From Candidatus Dadabacteria bacterium (GTDB lineage: Bacteria > Desulfobacterota_D > UBA1144 > Nemesobacterales > UBA2774): DNA of 6,300 nucleotides. Position numbers and translations under genes: made by a program. The notes below the pieces were generated by a model. It did no database searches, had not been told where the DNA came from, and worked only from the letters and a program-made list of their open reading frames with translations. Shown here one piece after another: positions 1 to 3,348 of the stretch (the first letter of the stretch is position 1; each line of letters starts with the position of its first letter). The stretch lies in contig QIHJ01000406.1 in NCBI GenBank assembly GCA_003229065.1, positions 1 through 6,300 on the forward strand. Direction: 5' to 3'.

Positions 1-116
1 ATGATATTACTATGCTCCGCTCCAAAGGTGTTCACGTTTTCCTTATAGGCGAAACGTTTATGAAAACCCCAAATCCCGGTAGAGAGCTGAGTGAGCTGAT
101 CAAGTCCTCATGCTGA
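1..116 (+). CDS. trpC: Indole-3-glycerol-phosphate synthase, C-terminal end (partial)
   Basis: This is the 3' end of a gene that enters from the left edge; the frame reads GAT at 3-5 through to a TGA stop at 114-116, giving 37 visible residues. The peptide contains MLRSKGVHVFLIGETFMKTP followed by NPGRELSELI. This pattern (leucine-arginine, short linker, glycine, F-L-[IV]-G-E-[ST], then a methionine and a P-x-P-G stretch) is the one I know from the last beta/alpha unit of TrpC. There the glycine after the final strand helps bind the substrate phosphate. TrpC is a cytoplasmic TIM-barrel enzyme that closes the indole ring of CdRP to make indole-3-glycerol phosphate in tryptophan synthesis. The call rests on recall of the family pattern over a short tail. 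Another phosphate-binding TIM barrel is the main alternative. No other trp gene follows, so if it belongs to a trp operon this is that operon's 3' end. Confidence 0.72.
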   Translation, partial: DITMLRSKGVHVFLIGETFMKTPNPGRELSELIKSSC

Positions 117-158
117 ATCTATATTTGAATAAATACATTTTTATGTCGAAGTTATCAA

Positions 159-473
159 ATGAGCGGTAATAAATCAAAAAGAAAAAATTCGGTTCTTGCT
201 CTGATACTGTCCGCTGTTTTACCCGGACTCGGGCAGATATATAATAGCCAGATTGTAAAAGGCCTGCTTCTTCTCGCCCTTAATTTCGGGATTAGTTATT
301 TGATTAGAGAACCCCTGGCCCTCGTACTAGGGTCAAGCGGCCCGCTGATGGAGAGGCCCGATATATTCTTATTTCTTGCATACGGCCTTGCCGGGACTGT
401 ACTTGTGGTAGTTTCAATGATCGATGCCAAGCAAACTGCCGATATGATCAATAAAGAAACTGGCCCTCCTTAG
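159..473 (+). CDS. Small multi-pass membrane protein with PGLGQIYN motif, function unknown
   Basis: A 104-residue protein. A basic N-terminus (residues 1-10, rich in Lys/Arg) is followed by a hydrophobic stretch ending in the motif LPGLGQIYNSQIVKG (about 21-35), a second hydrophobic stretch (about 36-60, broken by IREP at 49-52) and a third (about 68-88), then a polar tail. The 'LPG-[LF]-GQ-[IL]-Y-N ... KG' hairpin is typical of small TM2-like / DUF5683-like inner-membrane proteins, whose role is generally unknown. ATG at 159 is the only start available: an in-frame TGA lies at 126-128 and no start codon comes between. The ribosome site is weak, with GAAG at 148-151 spaced 7 bases from the ATG. 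The gene lies 42 bases after the trpC-like stop, so it may be read from the upstream operon. A TATATT at 120-125 could be part of its own promoter but lacks a good -35. Nothing ties it to the efflux genes beyond proximity. Confidence 0.75.
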   Translation: MSGNKSKRKNSVLALILSAVLPGLGQIYNSQIVKGLLLLALNFGISYLIREPLALVLGSSGPLMERPDIFLFLAYGLAGTVLVVVSMIDAKQTADMINKETGPP

Positions 474-504
474 CCCCCGGCCTATTTTAACCCCACTGTG
501 TTTC

Positions 505-534
505 TTGACAATACTTAAGATAACATATTATTAT
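505..534 (+). promoter_or_regulatory. Candidate sigma70-type promoter for the efflux operon
   Basis: A perfect -35 hexamer TTGACA is at 505-510. TATTAT, five of six matches to the -10 consensus, occurs twice in overlapping form: at 526-531 (15-base spacer) and at 529-534 (18-base spacer). The second spacing is the more usual. Transcription would start near 541, leaving a leader of about 80 bases before the proposed TTG start at 622. The site lies in the only sizeable gap of the window (474-621), which otherwise shows no gene. No convincing inverted-repeat operator was seen around it. The prediction assumes a housekeeping sigma factor with E. coli-like preferences. Confidence 0.45.
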
Positions 535-610
535 TTCGTGTTGGTCTGCAGAGTTTCAGAGTAAGATTTATTAAGCTCGTATATGTATTTCACATTCTTT
601 CACGCAATCT

Positions 611-614
611 GGAG
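611..614 (+). promoter_or_regulatory. Ribosome binding site that favours a TTG start for the outer-membrane factor
   Basis: GGAG lies exactly 7 bases before TTG at 622-624. The in-frame ATG at 583 has only a loose AGAGTAAG well upstream of it. The TTG start also yields a compact lipoprotein signal peptide, whereas the ATG start adds 13 residues, including two aromatic clusters, ahead of it. The same arrangement (GGAG core, 7-base spacing, TTG) recurs at the transporter gene of this operon. Confidence 0.55.
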
Positions 615-621
615 ATTCGAT

Positions 622-2115
622 TTGTACAGGCTCATAGCTTTAATAGCTTTTATTATATTTACTTTGGCTCTGCTGCAATCTTGCGCCGATGGTATTCCCG
701 AGCTTAACCCTTATAAACAAGCCTCCCCTGAACCGGGAGAAGAGTGGGAGCCGAGCGAGAAGGAGCGTGAAAAAGCCTTTATTCTCGAAGAGCTGCCGCC
801 TCTCCCCGAGGCGCTCGAATTGCAGTCGGACGATCTTACGCTTTCTCAGCTGATCGATGAAGCCCTCGTTCATAATCCCACTACACAGCAAGCCTGGGAA
901 GATGCCAGGGCAGCTGCTGCGGCCTGGGCACAGGCAAGGGGGCTCTATTATCCCCAGATTAGCGGCAGCGCAAACTACGGATATACACGGCGCGGCGGTT
1001 CCACGTCCGGGATCGACGCTTTCAATGAGCAGTCGGGAAACATAGGTGCGACTCTAAACTATCTTCTGTTTGATTTCGGGGGCAGAGAGGCTGAGGTCGA
1101 AGCCGCAAAAATGGCTCTATTAAACGCCAACTGGAATCAGAATCAGGCTATACAGGACGTAATTAACGAAGTAGCGGTCTCCTTCTACAGCTACATAGGG
1201 AGTAAGGCTCTTGTCATAGCGGATGAGGTTAACCTTGAAGAGGCCCAGACGAGCCTTGAAGCTGCCGGGCTCAGGCTGGAGGCGGGAGTTGGCACGCTTC
1301 CGGATGTGCTGCAGGCAAAAGCCACGCTTTCCCAGGTCGTGCTCGACCTTGTGGAAGACAGAGGGAATGTTGAAATTTTGAGAGGTGGGCTTGCAACCGA
1401 CGTAGGCTGGCCCGCTAATACCGATTTTGATGTGGCGCAGGATATAGACGATCTGCCCACGCAGGCGCTTTCCGATAATGTGGACGATCTGATAGGCCTT
1501 GCTATGAACAACAGGCCCGATGTTGCCGCTGTACAAGCTACGGTGAGGGAGAGACAGGCTGAGCTCAGAGAGGCTAAGTCTGAATTCTTTCCCGAGATTT
1601 CAGCCACCGCTCAGGCGTTTAGATGGTGGGTCAGACCCGACGAGGGCTCAAACGACTATTTTACCAATTATCTGTTCGGGTTACAGCTCACGATACCGAT
1701 CTTCCAGGGCTTTACTCTGATTAATTCCGTCCGTGAGGCTGACGCCGACTTTGAGTCCGCGCGCGCCGCGCTCAGGCTGCAGGAGCAGATTGTGATTAAA
1801 GAGGTTTGGGACTCTTATTACAGCTTCAGGACTGCCGTGCAATCACTCGATGCTGCAACCGCGCTGCTAGAGAGCTCGATTGAATCGTACGACGCCTCAC
1901 TTGCCCGTTACCGCTCGGGGGTAGGGGATATAGTGGAGCTTCTTAACGCACAGACAATACTCTCAGAGGCCAGAGCCGAGCAGGTTTCGGCAAAAACCTC
2001 GGTATTTACGTCCTATGCGGATCTGATTAACGCCATAGGCACCGAGCTTCCGGCGCCCGAGATAGAGGGGCTGTCATATCCCAACGAACAAGAAGGAGGG
2101 GGTAGGGATGAGTAA
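622..2115 (+). CDS. TolC/OprM-type outer-membrane efflux factor (lipoprotein)
   Basis: Outer-membrane channel of the tripartite pump: a trimeric beta-barrel continuing into a periplasmic alpha-helical tunnel. Starting at TTG 622 the protein has 497 residues; an ATG at 583 would give 510. Residues 1-20 form a lipoprotein signal (Met-Tyr-Arg, hydrophobic core, LLQS) ahead of Cys21, which is followed by Ala, consistent with transport to the outer membrane. A Pro/Glu-rich linker runs to about residue 71. Two OEP repeats follow, at about 72-260 and 285-475. The first opens LTLSQLIDEALVHNP and includes YYPQISGSANYGY and LPDVLQAKATLSQ; the second includes RPDVAAVQA, EFFPEISATAQAF, IPIFQGF and RYRSGVGDIVELLNAQ. 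The PQIS and PEIS segments mark entry into the beta strands of each repeat. Length matches the OprM/NodT group. It is the first gene of the efflux operon and overlaps the adaptor gene by 8 bases, which suggests coupled translation. Family is certain; the exact start is less so. Confidence 0.95.
   Translation: MYRLIALIAFIIFTLALLQSCADGIPELNPYKQASPEPGEEWEPSEKEREKAFILEELPPLPEALELQSDDLTLSQLIDEALVHNPTTQQAWEDARAAAAAWAQARGLYYPQISGSANYGYTRRGGSTSGIDAFNEQSGNIGATLNYLLFDFGGREAEVEAAKMALLNANWNQNQAIQDVINEVAVSFYSYIGSKALVIADEVNLEEAQTSLEAAGLRLEAGVGTLPDVLQAKATLSQVVLDLVEDRGNVEILRGGLATDVGWPANTDFDVAQDIDDLPTQALSDNVDDLIGLAMNNRPDVAAVQATVRERQAELREAKSEFFPEISATAQAFRWWVRPDEGSNDYFTNYLFGLQLTIPIFQGFTLINSVREADADFESARAALRLQEQIVIKEVWDSYYSFRTAVQSLDAATALLESSIESYDASLARYRSGVGDIVELLNAQTILSEARAEQVSAKTSVFTSYADLINAIGTELPAPEIEGLSYPNEQEGGGRDE
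2093..2099 (+). promoter_or_regulatory. Strong ribosome binding site of the adaptor gene
   Basis: AAGGAGG, a near-perfect Shine-Dalgarno sequence, ends 8 bases before the ATG at 2108. It lies inside the last codons of the outer-membrane factor gene, where it encodes the Glu-Gly-Gly-Gly stretch near the C-terminus. It supports the overlapping start and re-initiation by ribosomes finishing the upstream gene. Confidence 0.7.
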
Positions 2116-3313
2116 TCATATTATCAAGCAAAAAAAAGCTGCAGTTCGGTTCAGATCTGACGTATCTGTATTATTTTTGCTGGCTATATTCCCGTTAATA
2201 TTTTTTTTCTTATCAGGCTGCGGAAAGGGGGATAAAGAGGCCGCCGCGCCAACTCCAGAGGTAACTGTCTCAAAGGTCAAAAAAGAAACAGTACCGATTT
2301 ATCTCGATTATGTCGGGCTTACTCAGTCAATAGAGTCAGTCACCATTAACGCACGGGTAGAGGGGTTCTTAATAGAAAGGGCTTTCGTTGACGGCTCGGA
2401 TGTGTCTGCCGGGGATCTCCTTTTTGTGATCGATCCGAGACCCTTTGAGGCCTCGCTTGCAGTAGCCCGGGCGGAGCTTGCCGAGAATACGGCTGCGCTG
2501 TCTTATGCGAACGAGCAGGTAAGACGCTATAAACCCCTTGTAGAAAAGGACTATGTTACACGAGATGCCTACGACGAGTATATCACTCAGGCCAAGGAGG
2601 CCCGAGCGGCTGTAGAAGCGGCCCGGGCAAACGTAGTGCAGGCGGAGCTTAACCTCGGCTACTGTACCATGATAGCTCCCTTTGACGGCAGGATAGGCAG
2701 ACGGCTGGTAGATGTAGGCAACCTTGTAGGGGCTGAACAGGCGACCGAGCTTGCGACGCTTGTTAAGCTCGATCCCATATACGTCTATTTCAGCGTGGCG
2801 GAACGCGACGTCTCCCAGGTGCTCACCGAGCAGAACAAAAAACCGCTCAGTACAAGCATCGTATTGTCCGACGGGAGCACACACCCACAAAGCGGTACCG
2901 TGGATTTTATCGACAACGCAGTAGATACTACTACCGGTACTGTTGAAATGAGGGCGGTAATTCCCAATACGGCTATGACCCTCTTACCCGGACAATACGC
3001 CAAGGTACAGCTCCTATTAAAAGAGCGGCCCGATACTATTGTTGTCCCTCAGAAAGCAATAGGAGAGCAGCAGGGTGATACGTTTGTATATGTAGTCGGA
3101 AAAGATAATAAAGTCGAGTTTAGAGCGGTTACCGCGGGCTCTGTCGTTGAGGGGTTGAGGGTAATAGAGAAAGGTTTGACTGATGGAGAGATGGTGGTTG
3201 TCGACGGGCTTCAGAAAATAAAACCCGGTATTACCGTAAAGCCTGAGACGGCGTCAGAGAAAAAGAATAAAACCGTACCGTCCCCAAAACCCTCAGGTAA
3301 TAAGGGAAAGTAA
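2108..3313 (+). CDS. RND efflux periplasmic adaptor (membrane fusion protein, AcrA/MexA type)
   Basis: Lipid-anchored periplasmic adaptor of 401 residues that links the RND transporter to the outer-membrane channel. A basic N-terminus and hydrophobic core (about 20-36) end in the lipobox LSGC with Cys38, followed by Gly-Lys, the order I recall from MexA. Domains in order: membrane-proximal strand (51-75); first lipoyl half (about 77-110, NARVEGFLIERAFVDGSDV then GDLLFVIDPRPFEA); alpha-helical hairpin (about 114-180, two heptad-like Ala/Glu-rich helices); second lipoyl half (about 183-215, with APFDGRIGRRLVDVGNLV); beta-barrel (about 222-303, LDPIYVYFSV to LLPGQYAKVQL); membrane-proximal domain (about 308-378, IVVPQKAIGEQQGDTFVYVV). 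The last 20 residues are a Lys/Pro/Ser-rich tail. Length and domain order are normal for the HAE1-partner adaptors. The gene ends in tandem TAA codons (3311-3316), 35 bases before the transporter start. Confidence 0.96.
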   Translation: MSNHIIKQKKAAVRFRSDVSVLFLLAIFPLIFFFLSGCGKGDKEAAAPTPEVTVSKVKKETVPIYLDYVGLTQSIESVTINARVEGFLIERAFVDGSDVSAGDLLFVIDPRPFEASLAVARAELAENTAALSYANEQVRRYKPLVEKDYVTRDAYDEYITQAKEARAAVEAARANVVQAELNLGYCTMIAPFDGRIGRRLVDVGNLVGAEQATELATLVKLDPIYVYFSVAERDVSQVLTEQNKKPLSTSIVLSDGSTHPQSGTVDFIDNAVDTTTGTVEMRAVIPNTAMTLLPGQYAKVQLLLKERPDTIVVPQKAIGEQQGDTFVYVVGKDNKVEFRAVTAGSVVEGLRVIEKGLTDGEMVVVDGLQKIKPGITVKPETASEKKNKTVPSPKPSGNKGK

Positions 3314-3335
3314 TAAGCAGTATTTTATAAAACGT

Positions 3336-3341
3336 AAGGAG
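3336..3341 (+). promoter_or_regulatory. Ribosome binding site setting the TTG start of the RND transporter
   Basis: AAGGAG lies 7 bases before TTG at 3349-3351. No ATG or GTG is available at the place where the family's conserved N-terminus begins; the next in-frame ATG (3412) would delete most of the first membrane helix. The TTG gives Met-Val-Asp-Phe-Phe-Ile-Asn-Arg-Pro, aligned residue for residue with the start of AcrB. Confidence 0.8.
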
Positions 3342-3348
3342 AATTATT

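Noticed and set aside
143..169. An 8-codon open frame (ATG 143 to TAA 167-169) overlapping the start of the small membrane protein gene, possibly a leader peptide.
   Set aside because: It has no ribosome site and no regulatory codon runs or hairpins; short ATG-to-stop frames of this size are expected by chance.
462..488. GGCC...GGCC followed by TATTTT around the stop of the small membrane protein gene, a possible terminator.
   Set aside because: The stem is only about 4 base pairs with a 12-base loop, too weak to call an intrinsic terminator.
513..577. ACTTAAGATAA (513-523) and TTTATTAAGCT (567-577) as arms of an imperfect inverted repeat that might be an operator or leader hairpin.
   Set aside because: Matching is imperfect and AT-rich, the arms are over 40 bases apart, and such similarity is expected in AT-rich intergenic DNA.
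1120..1607. Two overlapping minus-strand open frames of 138 codons each opposite the outer-membrane factor gene.
   Set aside because: They lie wholly within a confidently assigned gene, overlap each other in different frames, and show no family pattern or ribosome site. They are antisense by-products of codon bias.
2369..2890. A 173-codon minus-strand open frame opposite the adaptor gene.
   Set aside because: It is fully antisense to conserved adaptor domains, and its translation has an unnatural mix of Cys, Tyr and Arg with no recognisable domain.
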